Source: Lenzites betulinus (lineage: Eukaryota; Basidiomycota; Agaricomycetes; Polyporales; Polyporaceae). Taken from it: a stretch of DNA of 64,000 bases. A program made the position numbers and the translations under genes. The DNA lies in contig JABYQU010000016.1 in assembly GCA_022264855.1 (NCBI GenBank), forward strand, positions 1 through 64,000. Reading direction: 5' to 3'. Positions 1-11,064 of the stretch are shown here, one piece after another; position 1 is the stretch's first letter, and the number at the start of each line of letters is the position of its first letter. The notes below the pieces were generated by a model, which saw nothing but the letters and a program-made list of their open reading frames with translations, was not told the DNA's origin and ran no database searches.

Positions 1-1118
1 CGGGCGGCGAGCATTTCTCCTTGAATATTCGCGAAATACAGCGAATGTGGCCGATCATTTCCCTCTACTTCTGCTGTTTCGCATCGTATCTGGCTGAAAC
101 GTGGTGAGCGCGGGGCGTTCATCCATACGAGCCGGCGTACCAAGTTGCGCGAGGTTCCGATAAGCGGGCGGAGCGCAGTGAGCAACTATGTTCATACACC
201 TGCGCCAAATGACGGTATTTTGTAAAATGCCCGTATCGTGCTGGAACTATGTGAGCACGGAGCGTGTGTATATACAAGACGACGTACCACGTTTGGTGCC
301 AATACGAGGCGGAAGCGAGGCAGCGCGAGCGATTTCGTTTGCAAGTCCACCATGGATGCAGACTGGCCGAATTTCGAAAGCACTCGTACCGGGCTGAAAC
401 TTCGTTAGCACGTAGCGTATACTTGATAGAGTAGACGTACAAAGTTTCGTGACAGTCGGGCTGGAACCCGGCGGGCGGCGAGCGATTCTTCCTGCATATT
501 CACGAAATCAAGCGAAATCGCGCGAAATCGAGCGATTTGACATCTACTCCTATTGCCCCGAACCCCTGTGAGCAGGTACGCCTTGTGCAAACGAAACGTC
601 GTACCAAGCTGCGCGGTGGGGCGGCACGCCATGAGCGATTGTATGGGTGTCATCGAGTGCATGCCAAAGCGCCGGATTTTGAAACGCGCTTGTATCGGGC
701 TGAAACCGCGTGAGTGCGTAGCGCCTGCTCGTACGAGACGACGTTCCGCGTTTCGCAACGATGCGATGCGGGGGCCCGGCGGGGCGAGCGATCCATGTCG
801 GAAACCGGGCGTTCATCCATGAACTTGCCCGTGTCGTGCTGGCACGTTGTGAGCGTGCATCATGCACTCGTACGAGACAGCCTACCAAGTTTTGTGAGCG
901 TCGGGCAAGATCCCATCGACGGGCGAGAAATCCTCTGTGAATGTGCATGGAATGTGCATCAAATCGAGCCAAATGGCCGATTTCGGATTTGCTCGTATCG
1001 GGCTGGAACTTCGTGAGCTGATGAAGACTGCACACGAGATGGCGTACCAGTTTGCGCGGCGACGCGATGCCTGCACGACACGCGGCGAGCGATCGCGCTG
1101 GTGTGTGCATGAAATCGC
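1..1118. repeat. Degenerate ~150-bp tandem satellite (satellite B)
   Basis: A recurring landmark (gctgaaac/gctggaac followed by a tgtgagc-like block) appears near 91, 240, 393, 558, 699, 839 and 1003, a spacing of 140-165 bp. Each unit also carries a variant of gacgacgtaccaagtt and an AAATCGAGCGAAAT-like block. Copies are strongly diverged. The short reading frames across it look fortuitous. The same unit reappears at 18,819-19,270. Confidence 0.65.
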
Positions 1119-2050
1119 GCAGGGACGGGCGGGCTCGAGTCAAGCCATGTCGGGGCGTTGTGCATCCCGACTGGGATGGCGCGTCTGCGCGGTGTTGCTT
1201 TTTTTCGACGATCCTACAGTGCTGGCCAGGGACGCGGCCGCGGGCGTCCTCCGTCGCGCGGTATGTGTTCCAGAAACAAGAATGCTGCTAGAAGACATCA
1301 GCGGCAAGTGTGGGCGAGGACGGAGGCGACATATATACCTGGTTGCGCTGCGCCGCGGATACTACCGCACTCAGGTTTGTGCACATGGCATGCAAGTTGG
1401 CGAGAACGAGGACGATCTTTGGGCGGGCGAGTGCGAGAGTTGGCGGTGGGAGCTGAGAGTCTGGGAGGTGGCTGTGTGGGCGTTGAGTAGCCGCGTAAGT
1501 GAGCGCCCGCTGCGTCGTGCCGGTGTCTTCGATATACCTATATGTATTGTAAAGGGCTTACTGCGGCGACTGTGTTAATACACGATTTTGATGCTCTACC
1601 GGTGCTATGTGTATGCAGTGCGCACGGAGAGGCACGGGCGGAGGAGGCAGGTGCAGAGTGCAGCGGCGAGTTGGTCGACGGCACGCGCGCGCCCTAGAAG
1701 GTCTTTGCGCGCGGGATCCAGTACGGCCTCGCTCGTCGTCGCGCACATATACAGCGACCACGGCGCGCCACTCGCGGGGCTGCTGCTCCTAGCGCTACAT
1801 TGCGGGGTACTGTGGGCGCGGTGCAGGTCGTCGCAGTGCTCGTGCTCGCGTACGGTGCGGCGCGACTCTCGTGGCATATATGCGGCGCACACGCGCAGCA
1901 TTGTCGCAGGAGCGTGGGGGGATCGGGAGTGGAGGGCGCTCGCTGTCTGCCAGATGTGCAGCCATGATGTTGCAGCACGGCTTTCGCGGGATTGGCTTTC
2001 GCGGGATGACCTTTGCACGGGCGAGGACAGGTGCGGACAAGGTGGGATAA
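1119..2050. repeat. Segmental duplication, copy 1 (partner 19,728-20,645)
   Basis: From the gacgggcgggctcgagtc block onward this stretch can be aligned by eye, with many substitutions and short indels, to 19,728-20,645. Shared landmarks in the same order include catcccgactgggatggcg, a run of seven T's before cgacgatcctac, gagagtctgggaggtggctg and ctctcgtggcatatatgcg. In both copies satellite B lies immediately upstream. No protein family was recognised on either strand. It may be an old transposon or a piece of subtelomere-like repeat. Confidence 0.6.
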
Positions 2051-2118
2051 CCATGTAACGTGAACGCTTACCTAGTATGCGCTCGCTATGCACCACCTCG
2101 TCGTATAGCATGTTTGTC

Positions 2119-2661
2119 CTATGCCGCAGCGGCCGCAGCTCCCTGTTGGATAGCAGCCTGCATCTCGACCAGCTACAGGAGACACGGTGAACGTCGGGCA
2201 CTGAGAGCAGATAGCGGGCGCACCTCATGCTTTTTCTTGTCGGACTTGTCGCCGAGATCCTTGAGCTTCCCCTCTACGCGGTTTCTACGCGCACATGAGC
2301 GTGAGCAGAGGACGAGAGCGGGCGGACATGAGCTCGAGCAGGGGCGGACGCACATCTTGCTTCGGATGAAGGTGAGACGGGTGCCATCCACGTTCTGCTT
2401 CGCCTCGGACTGGCCCTGCTGCACGAGGACAGGCCCGAGGAGCTTGTACACTGTGTTGTCCGCGGAGAGCGACGCGAACTCCTGGGGGGTTGTGAGCATG
2501 CGGATGGGCGCGCGGACGAACGCACGCACTTTCTAGACGAGCTCGTTCTCGGAGAGCTGGGCGTCGAGCTTCTGGCGGGCGTCGACGTCGGCGGAGAGCT
2601 CGGCCTGGATGGACTTGTAGTCGGCGGGGGCGGCGTGGAGGCGTGCATGGAGCGCAGCCAT
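2119..2661 (-). pseudogene. Prefoldin subunit 6 gene with one in-frame stop codon
   Basis: Prefoldin subunit 6 is a beta-type subunit of the hexameric co-chaperone that hands nascent actin and tubulin to the chaperonin CCT. Four exons can be followed from the ATG at 2661 to the TAG at 2119-2121, with introns 2482-2529, 2285-2353 and 2173-2223, all GT-AG and phase-consistent. Conserved family stretches include RQKLDAQLSENELV, NTVYKLLGPVLVQQ, RLTFIRS and KLKDLGDKSDKKKHE. The only clear lesion is TAG at 2533-2535, where the family has a Lys codon (LV-stop-K-EFASL). A cryptic GT eight bases upstream of the normal donor could splice the stop out and lose V-x-K, but its donor (GTCTAG) is poor. A satellite array begins about 100 bp beyond the start codon, so the promoter is probably lost. 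Most likely a recently inactivated or duplicated copy. Confidence 0.8.
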
Positions 2662-2761
2662 GTGTATGTGAGTGGACCTAACCCTAAGTCCTTGCTCTGG
2701 AGCACGACCGGGCGTCCAGCAACAATGTGGTCTTCCTCGAGCGCGTCCTACAGCCACCACA

Positions 2762-3297
2762 CCTCCGAGGCCGCGCATGTGCGCGACCTCGGCCACGCGC
2801 CTGCTTGTGAACCGGCCACCCGCGGTCGCGCACCTGCGCGGCCGCGGCCACTCGCCTGAGTGTTACATGCCCACCCGCGGCCGCGCACCTGCGCGGCCGC
2901 GGAGATTCGCTTGAGTGCTAAACACCCACCCGCGGCCGCGCACCTGCGCGGCCGCGGGCACGCGCCTGCTTGTGAACCGGCCACCCGCGGTCGCGCACCT
3001 GCGCGGCCGCGGAGATTCGCTTGAGTGCTAAACACCCACCCGCGGCCGCGCACCTGCGCGGCCGCGGGCACGCGCCTGCGTGTGAACCGGCCACCCGCGG
3101 TCGCGCACCTGCGCGGCCGCGGAGATTCGCTTGAGTGCTAAACACCCACCCGCGGCCGCGCACCTGCGCGGCCGCGGAGACTCGCCTGAGTGTTAAAACG
3201 TTAAATGTCCACCCGCGGCCGCGGGCACTCGCTGGCTTGTTACACGCCCACCCGAGGCTGCGCATCTGCGCGGCCACGGCCGCTCGCCTGAGTGCTA
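2762..3297. repeat. 55-bp palindromic GC satellite (satellite A), array 1
   Basis: The core CGCGCACCTGCGCGGCC recurs at exactly 55-bp intervals (2831, 2886, 2941, 2996, 3051, 3106, 3161), with decayed units on both sides. Each unit is a nearly perfect inverted repeat, CCGCGG...CCGCGG around ACCT, plus a linker of the gagtgctaaacacccac or gcctgcttgtgaaccggcc type. Two linker types alternate over part of the array. The long proline/arginine-rich reading frames across it are products of the repeat. Confidence 0.9.
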
Positions 3298-3582
3298 GGC
3301 GCGGCTCGGAGCCAGGCGGTGCGGGGTCGTGGACATGGCTGAGGAAAGAAACGCGTCGTTAGCAAACTCGAAGGGGTAGTACTGGCCATGGGGCGCGACA
3401 GGACGAGGGGGGATACTGGACACTCGGAGGGGTACTGGCCGCAGGAAGGGGGTGGTGTCCTCAGTGCACACAATATATTTGTTTCCATCCATCTCGAACA
3501 CGGTCGGCAGAGCAGGACGTCGACACAAGAAATATATTAGGTGGACAATAACTACGTAGGAACTATACATGGTCTTGTTCAC
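3295..3582 (-). other. Possible short coding remnant, unidentified
   Basis: An open frame reads PTVFEMDGNKYIVCTEDT and then PHGQYYPFEFANDAFL, with an amino-acid composition more protein-like than its neighbours. It runs into satellite A at its C-terminal end. No family was recognised, and it may be chance. Confidence 0.15.
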
Positions 3583-3699
3583 ATCGCCTGCCGTACTTGT
3601 CCCTGTCGAAGCCCGCAGGCTTACCTGGCCAGCCGCGTATAGGTCGTGCCCCGCCTACTAGCCAGGAGTCGTTTGACGGTCGGCCAGGCGAGCGGCTCG

Positions 3700-4260
3700 G
3701 GGGAGCGCGCTGTGCGGCCACGGCAGTATTGAGGTCGCAGGACGAGGGCCGTCGGGCTTGGGGCTCGGGGGACGGCCGCGTTGGAGTCGTTTCGAGGGGC
3801 TTCAGAGCATGTTCATCCGCGCCGCGGCGGCCGCAAGAGAACGGCGTCCCGTGCGCTTGCCAGACCTTCCATGCGGGCCTCTGACCGTATTGTGCGAGGC
3901 CAGGAGGGCAGGTGAGCAGGGCGTTGCGCTCTGCGGACGCGGCTATATTGAGGTCGTGGGGTGAGCTGCGCGCAGCGCGCCTGGATCCCGAGGGGCCATG
4001 GGACTTGGGGGACGAAGGACGGCAATTTCCGGGACGTGTTAAGGAGGCCTAGGGGCGCAGATGAACGCGCTGCAACGGCTGCGGGAGGGCGACACCTCGT
4101 GCGCTTGCCAGGCCTTCTGCGGACGCCTCTGACGCTGTTGCACGCAGCCGGGACTCGTTCAACGGGAGGACGGGAGAGCGGCGGAACGCGCCATGCGGAG
4201 GCGGCCGTGTTTGAGGTCGTACAGGACGTGCAACGGCGGCTAGGCCCCTGTGTATTGAGA
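3700..4260. repeat. Degenerate ~245-bp tandem duplication
   Basis: Paired landmarks recur in order: ttgaggtcg at 3729, 3950 and 4211, and gcgcttgccag followed by cctctgac at 3855 and 4099. This implies two to three diverged units of about 220-260 bp. The reading frames through it are not conserved between units, so I read it as non-coding. Confidence 0.45.
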
Positions 4261-4974
4261 GTCAGTCGGCAGGGCTGCAGGTGGTCTGGGCGCGAACATA
4301 CGATGACAGTCACACGGGGACATTGTACAAGGACGTCGCACGCAGGTCGCGATGGGCACCAGGGGGGCGAGGGAGACGCACGATGTGCGCGCAGGCTGCC
4401 CGAGTGGCGCCTGTATGGACTGCCCGCGCTGGCGTTTCGGTGATGAGTCTTGCTCGCGGCGCTGCGGGAGCGTTCGGCGTCGTGCGTGTCAGCCTCGGGT
4501 AGCTTTCTTGTGCGCCGCCGAGGGCTCGCCGTTTGCAGAGACGACTTGCAGGCTAGAGCAGTATCCTGATGAGTTCATCAGTACTTGTCCGGATGGCGCG
4601 TGGCGCAGAGTGCAAGCACGACTACGTACCTAGGACATACTACACATGAACATCGCTATAATGAACACGCGTGGACGTGACTGTGCACGAGGGGGGCGGT
4701 AGTGTTGAACGTTGGCGAGAAGCAAGGACGCGGGCGTCAGGCGTGGGATTCGAGTGCAGTGAAGGGCGAGCGACAATGGGCCCGCGGGCGCGATCAAGTG
4801 AGTCCCCGCGAAAAACGCGGCGGAGGCGCGGGGGCGCGGGGCGCGATCGGACGAGGGAGAGGGGATGACGCGGGGACACAGAGGCAAGCGGGGCGACGAG
4901 AGCGAGAGGGTGGTCAAGCACGCCTGCTGCTTGAGAGAGTTGGCGTTACAGGAGAGATACATAAAATGGGCGGA
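4261..4974. other. No recognisable gene
   Basis: GC-rich sequence between the ~245-bp repeat and the decarboxylase fragment. Only short frames without family resemblance were seen, and no satellite unit. Confidence 0.4.
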
Positions 4975-6165
4975 ACGGGTCTCGAGGCACTGGATCGCCT
5001 CGTTCGTCATGAGCGTGTCCGTGCGGGGCTGCTTGCCGAGGCGCGTCCAGAACGAGTTGACGGTCTCGTGCGAGAGCGTCGAGCCGAGCGAGTCGAGCAT
5101 CGACGTGGTCTCGAGGTGTGAGACGTGCTGTTGTCGTCCGTATCGTACTGCTTGAGGTACACGCGCCAGAACTTCTGGCGGAGCGCGTCGTACGGCTGGT
5201 ACTTTGCCCTGCCGCGAGAGTCAGTACGGAAGTGCACACAGGACCGCGTACGCTCACCTGAACGTGATCGTGGGCTTGTGTCTGAACTCCCACGGAGCGG
5301 AGCTCTGCAGGGGGAGCTCGAAGCACTGCATCGAGCGTTGGCCATCCTCGTCGTCCGGGTACAACCCAGTCTTCTCGTCCGCCTTTGGTGCGTTCTCTAG
5401 CAGGCCGGCGACGTCAAAGGACGCGTCGCCGAGGCGGTCGTTTGAAGAGAGCTTGTCCCAGTCGAGGACGGTGAGTTGGATCTTGAACGCGGTCTCGTAT
5501 TGCCGCACGTGGAAGAGCATCTTTCCATCCCACTGCGGGCTGAGGAAGTGCCGGATAACGCGCGTCCTGAAGACCTTCTTGCCGAACGACACGACCACGA
5601 ACGGGTCCATGTCCCACCTCTTGCGCGTCACTGCGACCGATCAGCATTCCGAACCGCGCGCGACAAGTGCGTGCTCACTGTTCTTGATCTTCAGCAGGTC
5701 CTGCGCGCCCAGAATTTCGAGCATAACGATGCCCATAATATCATTCGCGGCGTTAAAGTTGAAGTCCCACGCCTTCGCGACCCACGACTTCCTGAACTTT
5801 GACTTCTGCGCTGACAGCGGGCGGGCGATCGGGGTTGTGCCGCCAGAGGGGGACGGAGACAGCACGCCCGGCGTACTGACCGCAGTCGCGGACCCGGACG
5901 CGGGCGTCGAGGCGCCCCCGCCGGTCATCGTCGAGTCGAACGAGGTCGAGCGCGCGGTGCTCGCGCGTTTCGGGAACATTTTCGGGATGCTGAATCCGGG
6001 TGATGGCGGCTTGGACGCCTGCGGGGTCTTCGTCACCGCGGCGAGCGTGGGCGTCACGGGGGTCTCTACAGACGCAGCTGCGCGCAGGGAGGGCTGCTCG
6101 ATGAGCGCGGCGCTGTCCTGCGCGAAGCCCTGCGAGGGCGGAATGTACAGGCTTTCAAGGTGACC
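4975..6165 (-). pseudogene. Truncated phosphatidylserine decarboxylase (C2 and EF-hand part)
   Basis: The fragment matches the regulatory half of fungal PSD2-type phosphatidylserine decarboxylases, which make phosphatidylethanolamine. After a Ser/Thr-rich linker, a C2 domain reads through two introns (5631-5678 and 5209-5257): WDMDPFVVVSFGKKVFRT, then LTVLDWDKLSSNDRLGDASF. It is followed by KYQPYDALRQKFW and an EF-hand loop beginning DTDDNST. At about 5121-5124 one base is missing. The frame must shift to continue as SHLE and TTSMLDSLGSTLS, which would complete a canonical 12-residue EF loop ending in Glu. Similarity stops near 4975 after AIQCLE. The catalytic domain with its LGST self-cleavage site is absent downstream, and the N-terminal side runs into satellite A near 6,177. 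It is therefore a dead, doubly truncated copy. Confidence 0.8.
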
Positions 6166-6176
6166 TCTCCCCGGGT

Positions 6177-6715
6177 TGAAGCCACCACATCTCCGATGCC
6201 GCGCATCTGCGCGGCCGCGGACGCTCGCCTGAGTGTGAGCTGGCCACCCGCGGTCGCGCAGGTGCGCGGCCGCGGGCACGCGCCTGCTTGTGAACCGCCC
6301 ACCCGCGGCCGCGCATCTGCGCGGCCGCGGACGCTCGCCTGAGTGTGAGCTGGCCACCCGCGGTCGCGCAGGTGCGCGGCCGCGGGCACGCGCCTGCTTG
6401 TGAACCGCCCACCCGCGGCCGCGCACCTGCGCGGCCGCGGACACTCGCCTGAGTGTGAGCTGGCCACCCGCGGTCGCGCAGGTGCGCGGCCGCGGGCACG
6501 CGCCTACTTGTCAACCGCCCACCCGCGGCCGCGCACCTGCGCGGCCGCGGACACTCACATGGGTGTGAGCTGGCCACCCGCGGTCGCGCACCTGCGCGGC
6601 CGCGGACACGCGCTGCTTGTGACGCGCATCCAAGCCCGCACACCTGCACGGCCTCAGACTGCCAGTGGGCCTCTGTTACTCCATGATGTCTGCGGCCACG
6701 CACGTGCGCGGTATC
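6177..6715. repeat. 55-bp palindromic GC satellite (satellite A), array 2
   Basis: The palindromic core recurs exactly every 55 bp at 6204, 6259, 6314, 6369, 6424, 6479, 6534 and 6589, then decays near 6641 and 6697. Two unit types alternate strictly: a gcctgagtgtgagctggcc linker and a gcctgcttgtgaaccgcc linker. The real period of amplification is therefore 110 bp. The array abuts the 5' break of the decarboxylase fragment. Confidence 0.9.
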
Positions 6716-7236
6716 AGAAACATGTAAAGTATATTCAGCCATTCCATTCCGCCTCCGTGCCCTTACCTGTTTCCAATACAGGCCATCCCAAAATGTTTGT
6801 TCAGTAAGTCACTAGGGCAAAGCCGCACACCGCGCCCTAACCTGCACCCATTTTAATCATTTGCATGCATCATCTGTTGAGTTTTTCATAGGACCTTATA
6901 TAGTTATTATACAGTAATATGATTATCTATGTGTTCCACTGCCCTGCAGTCTATTATAGTAAGCCGAGGCAGCAGACGAGGTAGGGACTAATTACCTTGC
7001 GGGCCATGCTCCTCCTTGGGCAATAAGATACTCCTGCATTTCTAACCTTTCAATCTATAGGGAGTGGGCACTGAGGGTGCTGTGCTCATAGTGAGCAGCG
7101 CAGCTTGCAGGCAGGCATCTGAGACATCACCATCACAAAGTGGCTGATCCATCAAAAAGTGGCTGCCCATCATGGTTTTGCCGCCCGCCCATCAGCGCTT
7201 AACCTAGCCCCCCCGCGCTTAGGCTCTCCCTAACCC
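6716..7236. other. AT-richer spacer without a gene
   Basis: Lower GC than its surroundings. It contains a short direct repeat (catcaaaaagtggctg-like, near 7136-7170) but no coding exon. It separates satellite A from the 3' end of the ParB-like gene. Confidence 0.4.
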
Positions 7237-10200
7237 TCACCCACTCGACTTTTGCCCCTGTGTATTGCGGTCCCGCCAGTTGAACGACGCCCGCGCAAGA
7301 TGCCCCTGCACGTCCTGCAGCTCCGCCATCACGAAGAAGATGAACTGGGGGAGCTGCACCGTGTCGTCATGGTTAGTCCGTGTTCCACACTGCCCAGCCA
7401 CGACTTACCTCGTACAGCGACATCCTCGACGCGCTGCAGATGGACTTGTTCTTGAGCATGAGGAGGAGGCACGTCGAGTGGTCGAGGATGCCGAGATGCG
7501 TGATGAAGCGGCGCGCATCGCAGAGCGGGTCCACAATGCGCACCATCTACAAACAACAATGTGTTAGCACGTGATACTCACAGCATACATGGCATGTTTA
7601 TGCAGCTGTGGGGGTGTCCCACCAACGGCACTGCCGATGGAGAGACACCTTCATATACACTGGTCGGAGTGTCCCACCAACGGCAGTGCCGTTGGAGAGA
7701 CACCATCATCAACACCAGTGGGGTGTCCCGCCAACGGCAGTGCCGTTGGTGGGACACTATGATATGGAGCCACCAGCGTGTCCCACCATCGGCAGTGCCG
7801 ATGGAGAGACACTATGATATGCAGTCGCCGGGGTGTCCCACCATCGGCAGTGCCGATGGAGAGACACCCTCACCGACCCATCCCATCCAAAGAAGCATGA
7901 AATAGTACTCACAAACCGTACCGCGTCAGTGACCACCGCAAACGCGGCAATCATGTCCTTGATGAACGTCTGCGTAGGCAGAGGGAACCGCTCGTACGGC
8001 CCCTCCGCCCACAACGCGTTCAACAGGTCCCACTTCACCCCCGCACCCCGCAGAGCATCCACCTCCCGCGTATCCCCGTGCACACCCTGCTCACGCAGCT
8101 TCTCCACCTCCGCCTTCCAGTGCGCCTTCACCACGTCACGCACACGCCCCTCGTACCGCAACAGCGCCCGCGACCACTCCGTCTCCTGCCGCTGCCCCGC
8201 TGCCACAGCCTGCCCAGGGATCGCCCGGAAGCTCCACGCGTTCGCCACCTCCGCCACGTAGATCTTGTCGATCGCACCCATCACCTCCCCCGTCCACACC
8301 AGGTCCACCTCCGGCTCCACCGTCATCTCCTCCATCAACGCTGACCACTTCTCCATCTGCTCAGTCCGCCACGTCCGCGAACCGAGCCCCGCGCACTCCC
8401 TCTCCAGCTCCTTCGCCGCGCCAGTGTCCCCGTTGATCCGGCAACGCCGCCACTGCAGCAGCAGGCCCATGTCCTTGTACAACGCCTTGAACGTCGCGTT
8501 CTTCGTCGCGTCCTCAGGCGTCGCGATCCACCGCATGTCCTGCAGCTTCGCCTGCACCGCCAGGATCCACAACTGTAAATGTACACACAATTCGTTAGCG
8601 TACTCAATCAATGTCGTTCGTTCGCATCACTCACATGTCCAGTCCCGCCCGTCCGCGCGTCGCTGATCGCCTGCAGCTGCGTCGACTTGATCTTCTGCCC
8701 GTCCCGCAGGTACTTCACCTTCGAGATCTCCACGCAGAACTCGTACAGGTACGGGTTGTACAGCACCTTGAAGTCCCGCCCCTGGTTGTGCCGGAGCTCC
8801 GCCGCCCACAGCTTCGACATCGTCGCCTTCAGCCACTCCGTCGTCAGCACACCAGGTCGCCCCTCCCCCTCCTTCAGCAGGTGGCCCTCCAGCTGGATGC
8901 ACCGCGAGAACAGCCGCTCCACCGTCCCCTGGTGCATGTTCGGCTTGTTCTCGTTCCGCGACAGGAACTCGCCCATCACGGGCGTGAACCCCGCTGTACA
9001 CACACTCTCCTCGTTAGCTCATGTACTTTCGCAAATCGCACTCGCACTCACTCTTGATGTACACCTCCACCGCCCAGTACCCAATCACCTTCAGCTTCTC
9101 CTCCAGCTCCTTGATGTGGTCCCGACGCTTGACCTCCCGCTGGTACGCCTTCGACGTCGGCCGCTTCTCCAGGTCCGCCGGCTTCAGCGCAGCCTTCTCC
9201 TTCTCCAGCTCCTTCTCGATCTTCTTCCGGATTCGCTTCAGGGCTTCCACCCGGTGCCCCCCTCCCAGCACCTCGATCGCCGCAGTCAGCACCGCCTGGC
9301 GCCACCGAAGAATCTGGATCCGGTCCCGCGTCGACCCCTCCGGCGCGAGCGAGTCCACATGCACCCAATCCTCGTCGATGAGGATCGCGATCGGGTCCCG
9401 CATGTTGTCGATCCCGATCTCGAAGCTCTTCTCCAGCTCCTTGACGTGCGTCTCGTCGATGCTACGCCCGACAAACGTCCCCCACTTCAGCTTCAGCTGC
9501 ATTCAGAATATATCGTTAGCTCGTTCCGCGTTCGACAACACTGCTGTTACTCACATGTGGGCTCAGCAGATCGATGAACCCGATCCCCAAGAACTTCTTC
9601 TTCACCTCGGCCTTCATCGCCTCCTCTTGCAGGATCTCCTGCGTCTTGATCTGCGTCACCGGCGGAATGTCCATCTGGACGACGTTGTCGTCGTCCTCTG
9701 CCATCGCCTTCGATCCGCCCGCGTTGTCCTCGTCCTCGTCCTCGTCCTCCTCGCTCTCCTGGCGCGCCTTCGACTTCGACCCGCCGCTCGCCCGCCGCAC
9801 GACCTTCTTCTTGGTCGGCAGCTTCGGGATGACGTCCTCGTCCGCGGAGTCTGTCGTTCGGGGGCGTCAGTCCCCTCCTGGCTCGTCCGTCCGGCCGCGC
9901 TACCGGTACTCACCCGACGATGACGGCGGCACCGCGGCGCGCCCTTTCCCCTTCACCTTCGGACGCGGCTTCGGCGCGCCCTTCCCCTTCCCGCCCGTCT
10001 TCTCCTTCGGCTTCGGCGCGCCCTTCCCCTTCCCGCCCGTCTTCTCCTTCGGCTTCGGCGTCGGCTCTCCGTCGTCCTCTGTAGGCCTGGTCAGTTCCGC
10101 GGAATGCACCCACAACGACGCCCATGCATACCCTCGTCGATGGCGTCCTCGGGGAAGAGATCGACCTCCGGAGTTTGTCCGTCCTCCTCGTCGTCCTCCG

Positions 10201-10608
10201 CCCCATCGTCCTCCGCCCCCCACTCGCTCGCCGACAACTCGTACTCCGAGTTCTCCTCAGGCACGTAGGCGTCAGACTCACCTGCGGCCGACCCTTCCGC
10301 GTCCAGCATCGCAGCCTCCGACTGCTCCCCATCCTCCGGGTCCTCCGGATCCTCCTCCGATTCCGCGTCCTCCTCATCCTCCACAGCCACAGCTCGCTTC
10401 TTCCCCTTCGGCCGCCCGGAAACCTCCACCACCTGTCAACGGAACTTATATCAGTACCACTGCGTTCTCCGCCCACTCAACGGGTACGTACCACCCGCCC
10501 CTTCACTGCACCCACCTTGCTCTTGCTCTTCATCGCTGTCGTCTTCCGCGGACGCTCCTTGTGCGGACTCTCCCGCCCCTTTCCCTTCGAACTCGTGGCC
10601 TTCGGCAT
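7237..10608 (-). CDS. ParB/sulfiredoxin-fold protein, 865 aa, nine exons
   Basis: Nine exons close exactly in phase: 10608-10492, 10432-10132, 10078-9914, 9850-9555, 9496-9052, 8993-8635, 8572-7913, 7546-7409 and 7353-7237. Residues 1-290 are low-complexity: a Lys-rich start (MPKATSSKGKG), a long acidic tract, KEKTGGKGKGAPKP repeats and a second acidic run, as in nuclear DNA-associated proteins. Residues ~294-385 carry the ParB/Srx signature, with HVKELEKSFEIG, MRDPIAILID and then IEVLGGGHRVEAL (His374-Arg375). A charged helical stretch and a ~400-residue region of unknown fold follow. ParB/Srx folds bind DNA or act as nucleases, CTPases or ATP-dependent enzymes. Which applies here is unknown. 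Intron 7 (7547-7912) is 366 bp and contains five 35-bp palindromes, while all other introns are about 55-65 bp. No lesion was seen. The junction of exon 1 to exon 2 has alternative donors. Confidence 0.8.
7614..7867. repeat. 35-bp palindrome block A (5 copies)
   Basis: Copies lie at 7614-7648, 7669-7703, 7723-7757, 7778-7812 and 7833-7867, a period of 54-55 bp. Each is a 17+1+17 inverted repeat with arms GTGTCCCACC(A/T)NCGGCA and the complement, around an odd central base. Spacers are unlike one another except that the last two share tatgatatg. The whole block lies inside intron 7 of the ParB-like gene. Confidence 0.9.
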
Positions 10609-10969
10609 TGGAACGCTTTGGCGGCACAGAAGAAGGCGATGATAGTGGTGGAAGGAAGAAAGCGACGTCCGGTTCCCGTCTCGCGTAAGATTCGAAATTT
10701 TCATACACGTGTTCACCTCGCCGCCGGCCCTGCCTACTTTTTATCTTATCTATACCTGTTCCGGATCGGCCGTTTCCTAATCCAGTCTATAGCTTTAATT
10801 TACTAACATCTTTATATACCATGTCAATAAATCACGTGCACTTTATTTCGCTTCGGAATATCGAGAACAACCTCTATTTTCCTCCGCTACATTGTTGCTT
10901 GACACAGCTGATTATTTGTGCATCACATATTTTATCACGACAGAAACACCCAATTTGCACCTCGGAAGG
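10609..10969. promoter_or_regulatory. 5' flank of the ParB-like gene
   Basis: About 360 bp between the ParB-like start codon and palindrome block B, AT-richer than the coding DNA. No clear TATA box was assigned. It probably carries the promoter of the minus-strand gene, judged only from position. Confidence 0.3.
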
Positions 10970-11059
10970 GTGTCCCGCCATCGGCACTGCCGATGCCGGG
11001 ACACTACATTATTGGCTTGTTCACCTGTCTCTGCATCGGCACTGCCGATGGCGGGACAC
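10970..11059. repeat. 35-bp palindrome block B (2 copies)
   Basis: Copies at 10970-11004 and 11025-11059 (period 55 bp), the same palindrome family as block A. The block sits in the divergent intergenic region between the ParB-like gene and the first BAH-PHD-like gene. Confidence 0.9.
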
Positions 11060-11064
11060 CTCCG

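Noticed and set aside
937..1578. 213-codon frame that partly overlaps a similar frame at 19,693-20,055
   Set aside because: The shared part lies in the segmental duplication and similarity extends equally beyond the frame. The frames end differently in the two copies and no domain is visible.
2670..2695. ctaaccctaagtc shared between the prefoldin upstream region and the TRIM LTR end
   Set aside because: Only about 13 bp match and the flanks differ. Too short to call a solo LTR.
2748..3277. Proline/arginine-rich reading frames across satellite A
   Set aside because: The 55-bp unit is not a multiple of three, so the frames are mosaics of the repeat with no protein logic.
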